DNA of 64,000 bases, taken from Corvus cornix cornix (Eukaryota > Chordata > Aves > Passeriformes > Corvidae). Location: positions 9,590,669 through 9,654,668 of the forward strand of contig NC_046345.1 in the NCBI RefSeq assembly GCF_000738735.6. Reading direction: 5' to 3'. Shown in pieces: positions 24,401 to 39,400 of the stretch (position 1 is its first letter; the number at the start of each line of letters is the position of its first letter). The notes beneath the pieces are model-generated. The model made no database searches, was not told where the DNA came from, and was given only the letters and a program-made list of their open reading frames with translations. The position numbers and the translations under genes were made by a program.

Positions 24401-27400
24401 CAGAAGTTCCCCAAACAGCCTCAGACAGGAGACATCCATATTGCACTGTGGATTTCAACGCAGATCTCTGTTTTGGCAGGGAAGCCTGTCCCACACCTTA
24501 TCCTCTGGACCTCTGCTCCATTAAGATCACAGTATTTGTACCAATGACAGCTGAGGGATACTCACATTTCTTCTGCTGCTCCCGGATATTCTCCCTCCAC
24601 TCCGCCCTTTCATAGTCTGATGAAATGAGGAATGTGTAACTCTACCCAGGAACATGGAAGAAAATAGAATATAAGAAAACAGAATAGAATATAGGAGACA
24701 GAAGAATATAAAAATATGCATTAGTCTGATGCACCACTGTGGGCTGGGCCTGCCTGCTCCCACCGTCCTCCAGTGCAAATTGCTGGATACACTGTTCTGC
24801 TTGTGTATATATGTATAGCACTTGTCCTGCATCACATCTCTGTCAGGGCAGGCAGGGCTCTGGCGATGTGCCCGTGGCACCAACACAGACAGTCAGAGCT
24901 AACAGAGCCCCACCCTGCCAAGGGCAGTTGTGGCCCTGCATCAGCTCCCATGGCAGCTTGTGCTATTCCTCACAACCGGAATTCAGTTGCACCAGGAATG
25001 CCAGAAGCCTCCAGCACAGGCCTAGACACTGATGAAGCAGTGACAGTCAGGAAGCAGTGACCAGCTCAAGGATTTTCACTGAGCAGCAACACAACCTTAT
25101 CAGACTCCTTTGCCATGTGCATGGAAAGGCCACGGTGAGAGGTTACAGCACTGCCATAGCAGGGAACACCCCTGACAGAGGACGACCCTGGCAGGGGCAG
25201 CTGCAGCCCTGAGGACACTGCCCTGAGTGTGCCAAGCCTTGAAGTCACAGGGCAATTTAGAAGGCAGCTGCTGCAGAGCTGGATCTTGGATGAAGATGAA
25301 TGTTCCTACTGCTCCACCAGGACTGGTGCTGAGATAGGGGATTCATTTCTATGGTTATTTCTTAAATGCCAGTCTTGTATGCAAATTAGTCACAGCCTTA
25401 TAGGATGCCATCATAACCTTGGGCACAGCAAGGGTGAGGTGTCTGCTGCTTGCAAAGTGCTTTGAGGACACAGCAGAGGACACAAAGCCCTCCCTGTGCA
25501 GGAGCATGTACAGTCACAGACACAAGCCCCTGATCTCTGGCCCCTGAGGGTGACAGGGTGTGCTCTCACCTTGCCGTTGCGATTGTGTACCCGGAAGGCC
25601 ATGTTGGGAGACATCAGTAGTAGGAGGGATTCCTGCTCCGACAGCTTCTTTTTCAACCTCTCAATGACCTTGCTGCCTTTATTGGCCCTCTGAAGGGTGT
25701 GGGAGAGAGGGAGACAGAGGACACGTGTTACACTCCAAATCTGCCCCCATTTAGATTAACCACCATTTTGAAAACCACCGTCTCTACCCTGTGAGTAGGT
25801 AAATGGCCCCAGAGTAGAAGAAATGCTGTCAACAGGATCCACAGGGCTCCCAGCTGCTCAGAAAGGTGTTACTTGCAGAATCTCCACTTGGACTGGGCTC
25901 TGTTTCTTGATTCCAGCTGTCCCAGCTGAAATGCAGAGGTGTGTGGCCACTGTCCCAGCTGTAACCTGTATTTTCTGTTCCAGAGGCTGCAGTAGCATCA
26001 TGTCACTGAGCAGCCATATCACTGCCAGGTCCTCCAAGTGTTCTTAACTAAGAAGACTCTAAGGAACTTCTCTAGAAGCCGCCCAGAACACTCCTACTCA
26101 CCACCCATTGATCCATTTTCATCAGAGGTCCAATAAAAATACAGTTTTTCCTGGATAAAATCCAGTCCCAAACCCAGCCATGTGTATTGTTTAGCACTGA
26201 TGCACCAAAGCACATGTCTTAGACACCTGCAGCTGGTGCGTAAAAGGCTTCCACAAAGTGTTCTTCCTAATACCTTACTTTTTCCAGGAAGCCCTCTTTA
26301 AAAGCCAGCCAGGACCAAGAGGCAGAAGCGTATTCTTTGGAAGCGTGGGGAATAATCTTCTCACAGCACATCCATGTTACTCATATCCTGCTCTACACAT
26401 CACCAGTGTTCAAACTCTTATTTCTCTTTTAGGGTCCAGGAAGCTTTGTGATCTAACAACTCTCAGAAAACATGTCTTGCAAGCAAAGAGAAGCCTGGGC
26501 CAGAGACACTATGTCCATGTCAGACTGTCCAGTCAGCATAATTGCTGTTTTCCATATATTTGCTGGTGCTTTGACATCTGTGAAGTAGGAAAAAGCTTTA
26601 AAGGCATAACTGAGCCTGCTAAAATTCAAGAGTAAATGGCTTCTGATCAAAATCACTGGCAGGATCATAATTCAACAGCCAGAAATTGGCAAGTAACACT
26701 TCCAGTCCTTCTCATGTCTTCAGCATAAGATCCCTGCCCTCCACTTTGATGCTCATAGGTGGTTTTGCTGAGTAGAGGAGCTGCTGGGTACAACTACAGG
26801 GTCTTTTTATCTGTGCCTCCTCAAAGGGCAGCATCACCCAGGCTGTGCACTAGCATGAGCGAAGCACCTGGCTATCACAAGCCCCTGCTGAATGGTCTGT
26901 TGCAGCTTGGCTCCCCACACTGTGCAGCCCTGGGAGAGCTGCTGCCACCAGCACCTCATCTGAGCACAGACACTGAGTCTGCATTGCCTCGGAGTGCTCA
27001 ACTCCTTTACCTTTTCCCGCTGGATGTCATTCTTGATCTGGGATATCTTGATCTTCATGGCATCCAGTTCCTCATCAGGTACCAATGGGATATTGGGCAC
27101 TGCCTCAGACTCATCCACCATTTGGAAACTGAGGTCAGTGAGTGGGATGTACCATTTGCAGTCATACTGTTGGCTTTTTCTGAAAGGCAGAAGGTCCAAA
27201 CATTTTACTATTACTGGTAAACACCCACTTGGTTTGACAACACCCACTCCTTCCCACAAGTCCTTCCCTGCTATAGTGCATAACATACAGATACTGGCCC
27301 AACTTTACTGTCATTCCCATATGGAGAAAGTCTTGACAAAAGGCTGCTTTTCAGCAAGACAGACTAGCAGGGCCAGTAGCCAGCACAGCATATAACAAGG

Positions 27401-30400
27401 CAACTTATTTTGTTATCTAGTTCTTTTCATCCTAAGGAACCACATCCATCTCCTGCAGACAATTTCAGTCTTGTGTGCTCTCTCTTCAAAGCCCCTGGTG
27501 TTGCAAAGTTCTAAAGCTGTGCCACACCTGTGACCTGGTGGCCCCCTGGGATCTGAACCTGGGTCTCTCCTGCCTAAGCTGGGGCCAAGGTGGGGCAGGT
27601 GAGCCAATGGATATAAACCTCTGTGTAATCCAACTGGGGAGAGAAACTACAGCTCACAGCTGCCATTCTCCAGGGATTTCACCAGGATAAGCAGCTCCCT
27701 TTTTAAATGTTTAATGTAATTTATTCCCTCTTCATTTCTACTGTCAGGAACATCCACTCTTGGGAATGTCCCACCCCTTTGAAGATTCATTCCTCACTAG
27801 CACGTGCTTTGAAAAGGGCAAGCATAACTTTTTGCTTGAGAAGGGCAATAAGCTGAGTGAGGTCTCCCCAAGAAGAACATTTACCAAATGAAGAAAAGCC
27901 CTATTTGAGGCAAGTACATTGGTAATGGTTCCTCCCCCCTCACTTGTGAAAAATGCCAACAAAACTGCTTTTTAGCTGCACTTTAGGGTTGACACATAGT
28001 CTGTTTACTGCACCTTTACCATTTTTCTGTAAAACTGTTAACAGGCTGTAGCTGCAAAGCCAAAATTAACAACCTCAGTCACAAAAGAAAGTGAAGAATG
28101 TCACCTATTAAAAGAAAGGGGAAGTAGAAAAATGAATGACATTTGTCCAGAATACCAGCAGCTACAGCATATCCTGCTCTCCTAGGTAGGTTCAGGGCAT
28201 GGATGGGAGAAATTAACCTTTCCTGAGGGGTCAGGACTTAGACAGGATCTCATACAGTAAACATTCCCAGCTTGCCAATCATTTCTTGTCTAACTACATC
28301 TTGTGGATTATGGTTACCCAGGTCTGGTCCATCCATATGCAACTAAAACTGCAGGCCAAACCCAGGGTTCTGTTGCAGCTGAGGTGCAAAGCACGAAGTC
28401 CAAAAGGAAACTCTCACCCTCCTATCTGCTTCTTGAGCTTGGCACACAGGAAGAGATCAGTAAAAAGAAAGACATGACGTAGCTTGCGAGCCCCCTCCAC
28501 CAGCTCCACCATGAAACTGTCCTTCAGCAGCTGCCGGTGCTGGGAAAAAAACAGGGAAAATGTTTCAGTGCAATATGAGCTCCACATGTGGCACTAGGGC
28601 AGCACAGTCCTTAGACATGACTCCTACCAGAGCAAATTCAGTAAATCTGTCTAATTCAGAAAATTTAAAAAGCCTACTAAATACTCCTTGCTGTCAACTC
28701 TGCTCCCTGCTGCAGCCCTCTCTCCCAGAGACAGAAAGAGCCATGCATCTTCTCCCCTGCCTGGTATTGGGTCAGACTTCGGGCTTCTCTCCATCACCTG
28801 TTCCTGAACCCAAGTGCAGTTTGCTGTGAGTCACTGCCCAGCTCCTTCGTACCAGAATCCCTGAATCCCTGCCAGCGGATCGTCCCCTCCCAAGCCAGCA
28901 GAGAGCAGCAAACACCGCTTCTTCCAGAGTCACTTCTCCCAGAGTCACTTCCCAGCATCAGCCTCAGCCACCCCAGCAGGGATAGCAAAACTCTCCTCGA
29001 CCCCCTCCTCTCCCATTCCCATAACGACTTTGTCAACATTAACAGCTGAATGCCATTGCTGCTCCTTCATTACAAGTGCTGTTAAGGGATAATTCCTGAA
29101 CACGTGTATCTGGCAAACTTCTCAGGAGTCCCTTATCAGTCTGTGCTTTAAAAGGACCATCTGGATCTACCCTCACCATGTGCCTATTGAAATCTTCTTT
29201 ATATACCATATAAAGATTCCCCAAACCTAGAAGATGCAAAGAAGCTGCACAACTCTGACGCCTTTAATCGTGTTTCTAGTTCCAGGGAGTTTTACAGCCT
29301 CCTAAAGAAGGCGCACATATCGGTAGGCAGAAACACTGCTTTCCTAGTTCCCTTATGGGGGAGGCAGGGGGGATGAATGACTCCATAGTCGAAAGACCAA
29401 AAGGCTGGAATGTAGGCGCTTAGACAGGTGGCTGTGTGCTCATTTCAGTGACCATGACACGAGTTTCATGCCCTGCTCCATGCTCAGGTCCTCCACTGTG
29501 CTGTCAGAATCAGCAGGACTCAGTGCACACCTGGAATAGATACCTCCCACAGATTTTCAAACAGAAGGCAAGGCATTCAGCTCTGGGCAAAGTTTATTTC
29601 CACCAATATGTATAACTGTCAGTGTTGCCTCACTTCGCAGCCAGTACAAGCAGGAACCACCAGGTTCCCCACACATGCTAAGGAACTCTTCCCTGACCTG
29701 TACTTCCTTTGTTATTCCAGCTAAGAGGATGCTCTTCTGACACCACTAAGTGACACATCAGATGTCCCACATCTGCCTAGACAGCACTGTGGCTGGAGAC
29801 AGGAGAGTTCTGCTAACCCTGTCCAGGGCTAACCAGCATCTCCCCAGCTGTCTCACTGCCAGCCTTGCCCACCCCCATGCTCAGGACTCGCCCCTGAGGC
29901 CCTGCTGCCCTGCCCCATGGCTGTGACCCCCACCAGCGACACACACAGAGAAGGGTCTCCACGGGGCACCACGAGAGCAGCTCCCCTGGGCAAGGTCAGG
30001 ACACCCACACCAGAAGTGATGCCTCAGTTTCTCAGGTGAGGCCCCTGGGTTCTGTTTGCTGCGTGACTTAACAAACCCTGAACGCATTCCCTGCTGAGGG
30101 TGTGGGAGTGCAAAGCCCTGCGCTGCCTCTCCTGCCTACCATTCTTCCCATCTTGGCTCTCCAAAATGAAAACAAACCACATCAGTCCTGAGCCTAGCAG
30201 GCATCATGGCAAGGAACATGTGACAAAGAAATGCCCTTGCAGACATCATTCGTCTTTCCACAGTCTGTCCCACAGCACCCTACACTTCCTGACAGGGACT
30301 AAGAGTTTGCATTTTCCTGTCTGCAGCTACACAAGCACCACAACTTACTGTGAAAGCACATGGAGTCAGCAGCTCATCTTGGTGCTGCCTTCCATTACAC

Positions 30401-33400
30401 AAAGGTCCTGGAAATCTGTGAGCAGGGCAGCAAAAACTGCACTTTTCTCAGAACTGCAGGAAGCAAGGCTGCTCCCTGGCAGACTGCTGCAGCATCTCCG
30501 GGCAGGACTCTGGGGAGATCTGGCATCCAGCAGTGCTTCAGCTCAGAAAGGCCTGTACATATGTTAGTGTTTATTTTTAGGTGGGTGTGATCCTCCTGGC
30601 TTCTTCTCTATGCTTTTTGAGATAACTCCTGCCTGCACTAATGCCTTTGCTGCTGATGGGCACTTGAGCACGCCTTTCCCTCCTGCCTGGAGAGCAAGCC
30701 CCAGATAGGGAACTAGAAACATTGAGCTTTGAAAATAAATAAACAAACAGGAGGAGGCATGCTGTCAGTAGCAAGAACAATCTCCTCTCCTGCAAAGAAT
30801 TTCATTTGGGAGCAATAATAAGCAGGGAAAGATATTTTGTGAGCAAGCCAAACCCCTGATCTCAAGTTTCTAGATCTGATGCATATTAATTACACTGCAA
30901 ATCAGCTCAGCTCCTCTGGAGCAATGAGAATAGCTGCTTGCTGCCAGCTCAACCTCTGCACATTGTTCGTAGGTGTAAAGATGTTCTCACGGCTTACTCA
31001 TTTTTGCTACCCATCAGGATGTGGCACTGTCCTTCCCCTGCCTGGCAGTGACAAGGCACAGTCCTGACCTGACCTTCTGTCCACCTCTGCCAGGCACTGG
31101 CAGTGTGTGAGATGAGCCAAGGCCCCAGGCCAGCACCCTGCCGAGAGCACATCTCCCCAGAACCTGAGCAGAAAGCTCAGCCATTCCATGCCAAACGACT
31201 CAACAACCTTCACAGTTCCCACCTGGGGCTGAGGTGGCACTGAATTTATTTGCGTTAGCACTCCTGGGAACCAAACCCTATCACTGACACAGACACAGTG
31301 CAACCCCGAGGCAGCAAAAAATCCCACAAAGAGAGCTGGGTGGGAGAGGACAAGCCTGTACTTCCTAAGCTGGGCTGGAACAGAAGGAAAGAGGTGAAAG
31401 GGGTATACTCCAGTCAGTCAGAAGGAAACACTGAGCTTCCCAGACCCTTCATTCTTCATATCTTCTTGCTCGTGGGAGCTAGTTGGGAAGGTCTGCCTCC
31501 AGCAAGCAGTGGGTTTGAACTGCCACAAGAGCAACCAAGCATTTGGGGAGGAGAGTACAGGAGAAAACATTTGTGGATCAAGTCAGGAAATTTCTCCTTA
31601 CTACCAGCTTTTCTTGGAAAAGAGGGCTTTCATTAGGGCTGGGCACAACAGGCATGCCCCAGGCTGCTCAGCATCCGTGGGGCTGAGGAGGGGCACTTCC
31701 AGCAAAGGGGCACATCCTTTGCTGCAAATGAGTCATCTTGCCTGAAGGTGCAGCAGGTCAGAGGGAAACAATAAAAGGATTTCCCAATGGCTTACCAGAT
31801 CCCTGCCAAACCCCACAGCGTGGGAGCAAAGGGCACCTTCCTGGACCTCCTGACATGAGTCAGCCCATCCTCTCCCAACCCTGGGGGAGCCAGCAGGCCC
31901 CTCAGACAGGACTTGCGCCACTCAGGAGGCTTCCTCAGCTCTGCAGTTTTGGAACCAACACTTTGGTCAACTCCTCCCACCCAGGGCCACCAACAGCTAT
32001 TCCTTTGGTGGCCTCCCATTAAATGGGGTCTCCTGAAACACAAGGTCTTTTGGCTGGGCGATCCTGCTGAACATGCCATACAATAGCTCTCATGTTGGAA
32101 ACCATCTCTCTACCTTGTTCCCGGAGTTACTGTTTGTTACAGTTACCAAAGGTGCTGAAGATTTCCTAAAATAGCCTGAAATAACACTAACAACAGAAAC
32201 ACCAAATAAACATCCAAGAGAACATAGGATTAGGGTGATAGGGCGACAGCAGCAGGAGAGTGGCAGAGTGATCCCCTCTCTTCCACAGAGGGCCTCCAAG
32301 ACTGTCAGGTGTCCAGCACAGGAGCTCAGCACAGCTTCAGAAAGATGTTCCAGGAAGTGTGGGTGAAGATTTTGTATCATAATAGAGTGAATTAGGATCA
32401 TCTTTAGTCTCTCGCACAAGGCCTGTGCTGTTACCTTCAGTGGCTCTTGCAAAGCTCCTGTACTGGTGCAATATAAGTTCCAAGTCTCTTTTCCAGGCCC
32501 TGCTTTTCTTTGCGTGTTTTCATCTGCTCCTCCCACCCGCTTCAGTGCTCTGAACAAAAGAGCTCTCCCTGTACCTTTTCCAGTGCTTGGTTATCCTGTT
32601 TGGATTGCCTATTGCTGTCCTCCTCCTCCTCTTACCTCTGTCACTGAACATCTTCCCCTCCTCTGCTACCAAGCTCACGACTACCTTGTGCTCATCTATT
32701 CATCCTACAGTGTTTTTGTGCTGTTTGCATATGATAAATCCTGCTGCTGTCACAGACTGATTAACTTCAGGAAGTGTGGCCAACTTGTCTGAGACACATT
32801 ACAAAAATGGAATTTAAAAACCTACTCGAGCAGACCCACAGCTGCACAAAAGGCCATCTCCCGCTTGTGTGCCGAGGAAAGAGCTCATCCGATGTGGTGA
32901 CAGCAGAGGCCTGCAGTGCGTGTGGGTGAGAGCCCCGAGAAGGGCTGGGACATGTGTGAGGCAGAGGGAGGAGGGGAAAACCAGGGGATGGGTATTGGCA
33001 CGTGTCAGTGAGGAAGAGGTGGTTCGGCTTTCTACAGAGCGTAGGAAGAAAATGATTCCTCGTGTGTGTAAGTGTGTTGCAAGACCAGCACTGCAAAAAA
33101 AACCAAAAGGGATGCTCTGCCTAGGGAGTTAAGACTGGCTGCTCTTTGAGCATTTTAATAGTCTTTTTTTTCTTCCCAAAGCTCCTGTCACCAGGAGCTC
33201 TCTGGCTCCAGCTGTAAGACAGTGTGAAGCAGCCAAGATAACTTCTGAGTGCTCTATTGCCAACATCTGCCCAAGGCCTCCAGGAGCGGTAGGCACCAGG
33301 CCCCATGCTGTGCATGGCTGTGCCTAAGCTTCGCTTCCAGCTTTTCAAAGGCTTCAGTTTGCACTTCTGCTCCCTTGCACATGTCCTTTGTCCTTTTCCT

Positions 33401-36400
33401 TCTCTAGCACACTTGGCCTCTACAAAGCCAAACAGAAGCTTAAGGCAATGATACCCAGTCCTTTGACTGCAGTTTAAAACCACATTTAGAAACATGGTAG
33501 AGCAGCTTGCCAAGCAGCCTCTTCTCTCCAGGGCAAGGACAAAGGGTGTACAGTAGCACAAGCTGATCTGTGATGTGATCCACTGGGCTTGATCGCAGAA
33601 AAAGCTGCCTGTCAGCTCCCTTGTGTCTGGACTGGTGCTGATGAGACCAGACATGAAGCCGCTCAGCCAGCAGTGACCCAAAATTCCAGGTTCCATTCCT
33701 CTGTGCCACTGTGGGATCACACAAACATCGGTATGAACACTTCAGAGAGAGTGGGAGTACATGGTCAGGGCAAGGCAGAGTGGCAGCCACCACACTCAGG
33801 TTGATCTGAACTGCCCTGGAACAACACTCTGCAAAGAGCACGAGAGGAGCAGCAGTCAAGAAAGGGACCACCACCTCTCAAGTGAACTCTGCAATTTTTT
33901 GCAGTTTCATTTGTGCTTTGCACAAATGGACTGAATTAGCCGGAAACACCAGCCTTGACTTCTGGCAGGGAAAGACACAAGCACTACAGTCATTTGCATC
34001 TGGGCTTAGCTGAAAAAAACCCAACATGCAGTACCTAGAGCTGTTCTGTTAGTAAGACTAGAGAAGGTTATTACTGCCCTCCTTCTGAATGTAATAGTGG
34101 CACATCCTTCATCTCAAAGCATTTGTTTTCCTTCTTCCCCAAGGCACTGTCCCTAGCAGAACCTTAACCTCATTCCCTGTTTAAACCAAGACAACAATAG
34201 GGGTGCAGAAGGATCAACAGCAACAAGGAAGATGCCTCTTCCATGGCCCCAGTGGGTGACTCTCCACCACTCACATTCCGAGCCACAAAGTATAGACCTA
34301 CTAAGATCCCCTTCCCCTCCATGCATTTGCTTTGTTATTTAGAGGGTTAGCAAAGTGGATACCTGTAGATTATTCATTAAAAAGCAGTTAAAAAGGTAAA
34401 ACTATAAAAGTAGAAAGATGGGAAGAAAAGAAGGGAACAAGAGAATGTAGTGGATCAAGCTGAATGGAAACAGACCCAAAAGGCCAGAGATGGCCCCCCG
34501 GCTCCCCTGTGCTGCCAGGCTGGCACTCTCCTGGCTCCTCTATACCGTGGTCCTTAGCAAAGTCTGCTACAGTCAGCAAGGAACAAATTCTCTGTTCACA
34601 GGCTCACTCCACCAATATTGCCTTCCCTGCTGCAGCTCTTTCTGGCCCTCTGGTGAGGGATTTTACTCCCTTTGTTCCCATCTCTTTGCACTACCTGCAA
34701 TACTCATCCAGCCCAGCAAATTAAACCACATGACAGAAACCTTCCAGTTCCTATGCATAAGTATAGATTAGAACAAAGCCTCTGGAGCCCAGGAGAACCA
34801 GGGGGCTGGAGCACAGGATGGACACCTGGCATCACACACGGAGCCAGCAGGCAGATCAGGCTGAGTCACTGCTCCCAAAGCAGGGAATCACCTCTGCAAA
34901 AGAGAAGAACACTGTGCTGATGAGCCTGTACTCTCTCCTGACCTACACTCCCCTCCTTAGCAGCCTGTCACTAGGGAGATTAACAACTGGCTGCTTTCCC
35001 CAGTTCAAAGCAATCCTGAAAAAAAGAGCTGGAGCAAGAGGCTGGCAAAGGAGATTTGATTCCTCCCCACAACACACTCAAAGGGAAAAAATATTCCACA
35101 TAAAAGGCAAGGACTGGGGAAAAAAGATAACTGAGATCAGCACCTAAGCAATACATGAGGGGAAAAGGCTGTTTTACCCTCCTTCCTTTCCGCCAAGGAA
35201 ACTTCAATGGGAGGAAGACAAATAATGAAAAAAGCCATCAAAGCAAGCTGGTGATTCATTAAAATAAAAAATGCATTATGCATTGAGAGCAGTCAATTAG
35301 GAGATGCAATCCACACACTGTCCTGTCACCCCGGGGGAAGCACCAGCAAGGCGAGTGGGAGGAAAGGGTAAGTAGAAAAGGGAAGATTTACAGGCATAAA
35401 CAAAACCCAGCTATGACCCCAAGCTGAGCAGCTTGTAGAAGGAACAGCCATCACTAACCCACACAGAGTAGCCAGGAGCAGATTTCTGTCTCTGGATTAC
35501 TACATGGAGAGTGAACATACTGACTCTCAGGACACAGAGAGCTCAACTGGGGCACTACTGCTTTGATAGAAGTGGGATATTGGTGCCAAATGACTAAAGA
35601 AAATATTCCCGGTCAGATTCCCAGAGTGGAAGGCAAGTCCTTTTCTTCCCTGGGCTCAGTAAAAGCTGTGTGCAGTGAGGAAGGGCACAAAGGGCTCCCA
35701 GTACCCCCCAGCATACCCACGGCGCTCTCCTCAGGTATGTCCTCTTCCTCCCTCCCCACATCATACCTGGAGTCACTGCAGGACCAGTGAGAGTGTGAAC
35801 AGGCCTGCTGAGCCCAGTCCTGCCGTGCCTCCCTTCCTGCTTTTTAAGATCTGACAAATACACTGCTCCAAAAAGTGATCATCAGGTTCATCCTCCTGAG
35901 CCTGCCCCTCTGCCTGGGCTCAGGCACCTCATTAGGATTCTGCATGACACGTTTCAAAGTCTGCACCCCTCATTGAGATGCTGACAGACAACCAGAGAAC
36001 ACAAACTGCTCCCTCCCCTTCGAGGGGCATTCTAGCCTGTGCTTTCTGTTATGAATCAATCAGCAGTCACTTTAACGAGGCCATCCCCCATCACTGAGGC
36101 ACTGGTGACTGATGGCTGAGCTTCTGCCTCAGCCTCCAATTGCCTGGCCTCTCCTCTTCTTTTCTCAGCTGGAGGTGTCCTCGGTTGACAAAATGAGACA
36201 ACAAGCAAGACAAAGTGCACCAAATTCCCAGAACTGCAGCTTCCAGCAAACCTTTTGTCAGCTGAAAATCAGTTTAACAGCTAAAAGCAAGCACGTTTAG
36301 TTGTCAGGATTTGGGAAAAAAATCATGAAGGTTCATGGTATCTTAACAATCTCCTGGGCTTTGTAAGAGATGTTTTTGCACAGGGTAATTTGGGTCACTG

Positions 36401-39400
36401 TTGATCAGCCCATGTCTGGAATGCTGCCATAGTTCCTCTTACACATTTACTATCTGAGCTGTACCTCCCTTTGTCCAACCTCCTACATCCTTCTCTCTCT
36501 CAACACTTCTGCCAGTCCTGGCCTTTCTTCATCAGGAGGGACTGAACCCCTTTTTAATGGAATTACAAGGCAGCCGAATCAAGCCATTGAGGAATGCAGA
36601 CTCCACCACAGAGAAACTCTGTGGCCTCCCTGCACAACACTGCATGCAAGTGAAGGATCTGCACATCTTAGACCTTTCTGGGTGCAGTCCAGCTCCTAAC
36701 AGAGCCGAGAAGGGTTATATTACACTCTTAGGAGTCAGTCATCTCCCTGGCTTTCCCAACCTATTCCATTTGTTTTGCTTTCCAGTCACATTTAAAACAC
36801 TCTCCTTTAGAAATAAGGATGCAGAAAATTAATTTTATGGTGAAAATTAAGATTCTGGAAAACAGCTTTTCCTAATCTTTCATGACTTCTGATGTTTCCT
36901 CACCTTCTTCTCCCCCCTGGCTTCCCATTTGGTTTCAGTTTGCAGGTAAAATACAAATCCATTTAGTGCACGGCAATGTGCATCATAGAAACGGATGTAT
37001 GACAAATGATTATGACAATGCTAAGGACAAAACTCTAATCATACTTTTCCTCTCGGTTTCCAAACTGTTTTCTGAAGAGAAAACAGAGGGAGCTGTACCA
37101 CATCCTTTAGAGAACAAGGACACTGCATAAACTGTATCTTAGCAACAAACAGATTAACAGCATAACTTCCTAGCCAGCTCTACAGAAAAGACATAACTAG
37201 TATTTAGAAACTGAGAAAATAACAAGAGCAGGAAGACTCACCTCCCCTTTCTTTACAGTCATGGATTGCCGGCGAGGAGTGATCTCCTCGTTGATGCTGG
37301 AGAGGAAGTTCTGTGATATGCGCAGAGCATCCTGCAGCAGGGGATGGTCAGGGTGGCTCACTGGAGTGTGCTTGAGCAAATCCTGACAGTAGGAACACAA
37401 AACAGAGAACACAATCATGAACAGCACTGGATGGCAGAAGGGTTCGAGTGCCCCTAATTAGAGCTGTAGGACAAAATGCTCCAGCTTCTTCATATAGATT
37501 AGAGCAAGGATTTATCTCTAGAAGATAATAATACTCTGCACTTGGTGATATCACTGAAAAGATAGCAGCATCCTACCTACAGACTCCATCTCCTTAGTGT
37601 AAAGGGAAGAAGCTCTTAAGCAGCACAGGTTTATTTTTGCAGTCCTGGAGCTCCATGGAAAATGTGAAGGTCAAAGAAAATAGGACAGCAGTCTAAAGTT
37701 TGAAAACTCCCCTTCAGATACTTACATGCAAGACAAGTGTGCTGCGAGTCACTCGATCCACTGGCTTGTACAACAGAGCTGTGAAAACAAAGCAGCAGGA
37801 ATATCAAGAAGAGTGGTATCAAGAAGAACCCATTCTTCTAGCATGGGTTGTCTTCTACTCATGTGCACAGAGACAAGCCCCATGGAACCTGATCTTGACC
37901 AGGCTCTCTCAATGCCCCCATAAAACCATCTGAGATTGCATTTGTGCTATCACTGGGTAGCAGATGTTCTCTTAAAATCACAGCAGCCCTGTGGCTGGGC
38001 TGGCTTTGCCCAAAGGCACTGATGAGGTTTGAAGTAGGAGGCATTTCCCCATGCATGCAGCAGGCTTTGCATGAGCTCTGCTACTTAGCAGAAGGGAACT
38101 GACTTCGCAGGTGGAGCCAGCAGACTCCATAACCTTCCAGCATTTGAAAAGAAAAAGGGAGAGTGGGGGTTTGGCAACAGCCTCCACACAGTCCTGACAG
38201 ACCAGTCTCCTCTCCATGGATCACTCACTTTCCAAGGAATTTTTCGTTGTCTGATCTTTAGATTCCTTTGTGCTTCTGGCCTTTAGATTCTAAAAGAAAA
38301 AAAAAACCCATGTAGCAGATGGTCAGTCACCTTGAAATATCACATGGGAACACAACAGACTATCTGCTCTTCCAGGGGAAGACCTCCATGTGAAAGGAGG
38401 ACAGCCCTATCACAGTTCAAGTCAGTGATGGAAAGATGTGCTTTCCTTCTTGGTAAATCCACCAGTGCCATGCCACAGGCACCCACACATCTCAAATACT
38501 AAGCAATGTTCTAAGGAGCACCTGTCAATAGACATGAAGCAAAGCAGGGAACCACCTACAGCAACAGGGATGGGGGAGTTTTTAAATCACCTGCAGAAGA
38601 AAGACATCCATAAGGACAAAGCCACCGTCCCAGCACCAATAAATAAAGTACAGGATTGGGATTCAATACCCCCAGGTTATAGTTCTTATTCCTGTACTCA
38701 GAGCTGGGTGGCAGTTCTTTCACAGCAGCAAAGGAACACTGTCTGTGACTCTGCTCTTTGCCATGGGCCATGACATGCATTAATGTGCTCAGCTCCAAAA
38801 TCCTCACCAGGACACAAATGCAAAAGTACCATCACTGTTATTCCAAATACAGTAGATACTGGCATGATTTCAGAATTATTCTTCAGAAACAGCAAAACTG
38901 AGGGATCATATTTTACCTCTTTATCATAAAAGTCTCAAGGGACGTGTGATATAGAATGTACTCAGGAGTTTTCTCAGACCACTAAACACCCCTGGTAGTA
39001 TTCAGCTCTGATTATTCATCTGTTTTTAAGGAGACACATAGGAAATTCATGTTTTCTTGGCAACTGAGTTCTTCAAGAAATAATCACTACAATCCAAACA
39101 GTCAATGAGACCATGCACTGCAGGGAAAGCTGGTAGTCTGGGAAGCCTGAAAAAGTATTCAAAATTCTTTGACAAAGGTACTCCTCTGACAGGGAGGAAA
39201 TCAGAGCAGGCCAAAGAATAGTATTACAGATTTATGGTTGACACACTTGCCTTTTTCAACAGAGAATTACTGTCTCCTCTCCATGCCAGTGAAGCCTGCA
39301 ATCCCACTGACAGCCATGGTGCCAGCCATTAAGGATGGCTTCTATACCACAGCCAGAATCATCATTAGCAAGAGAAAGACTTGAGAAACTCACATACAGC

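Noticed and set aside
24655..24720. Repeated TAGAATATA words, considered as a CR1 terminal repeat
   Set aside because: They form the pyrimidine tract before exon 12 on the transcript strand and do not match the CR1 octamer tail.
26759..27220. 153-codon plus-strand open frame
   Set aside because: It lies antisense to BCR exon 10, so its openness partly reflects coding constraint on the other strand; no family resemblance.
30100..30567. 155-codon plus-strand frame in intron 8
   Set aside because: Composition looks random (Ser/His/Leu-rich) with no known motif.
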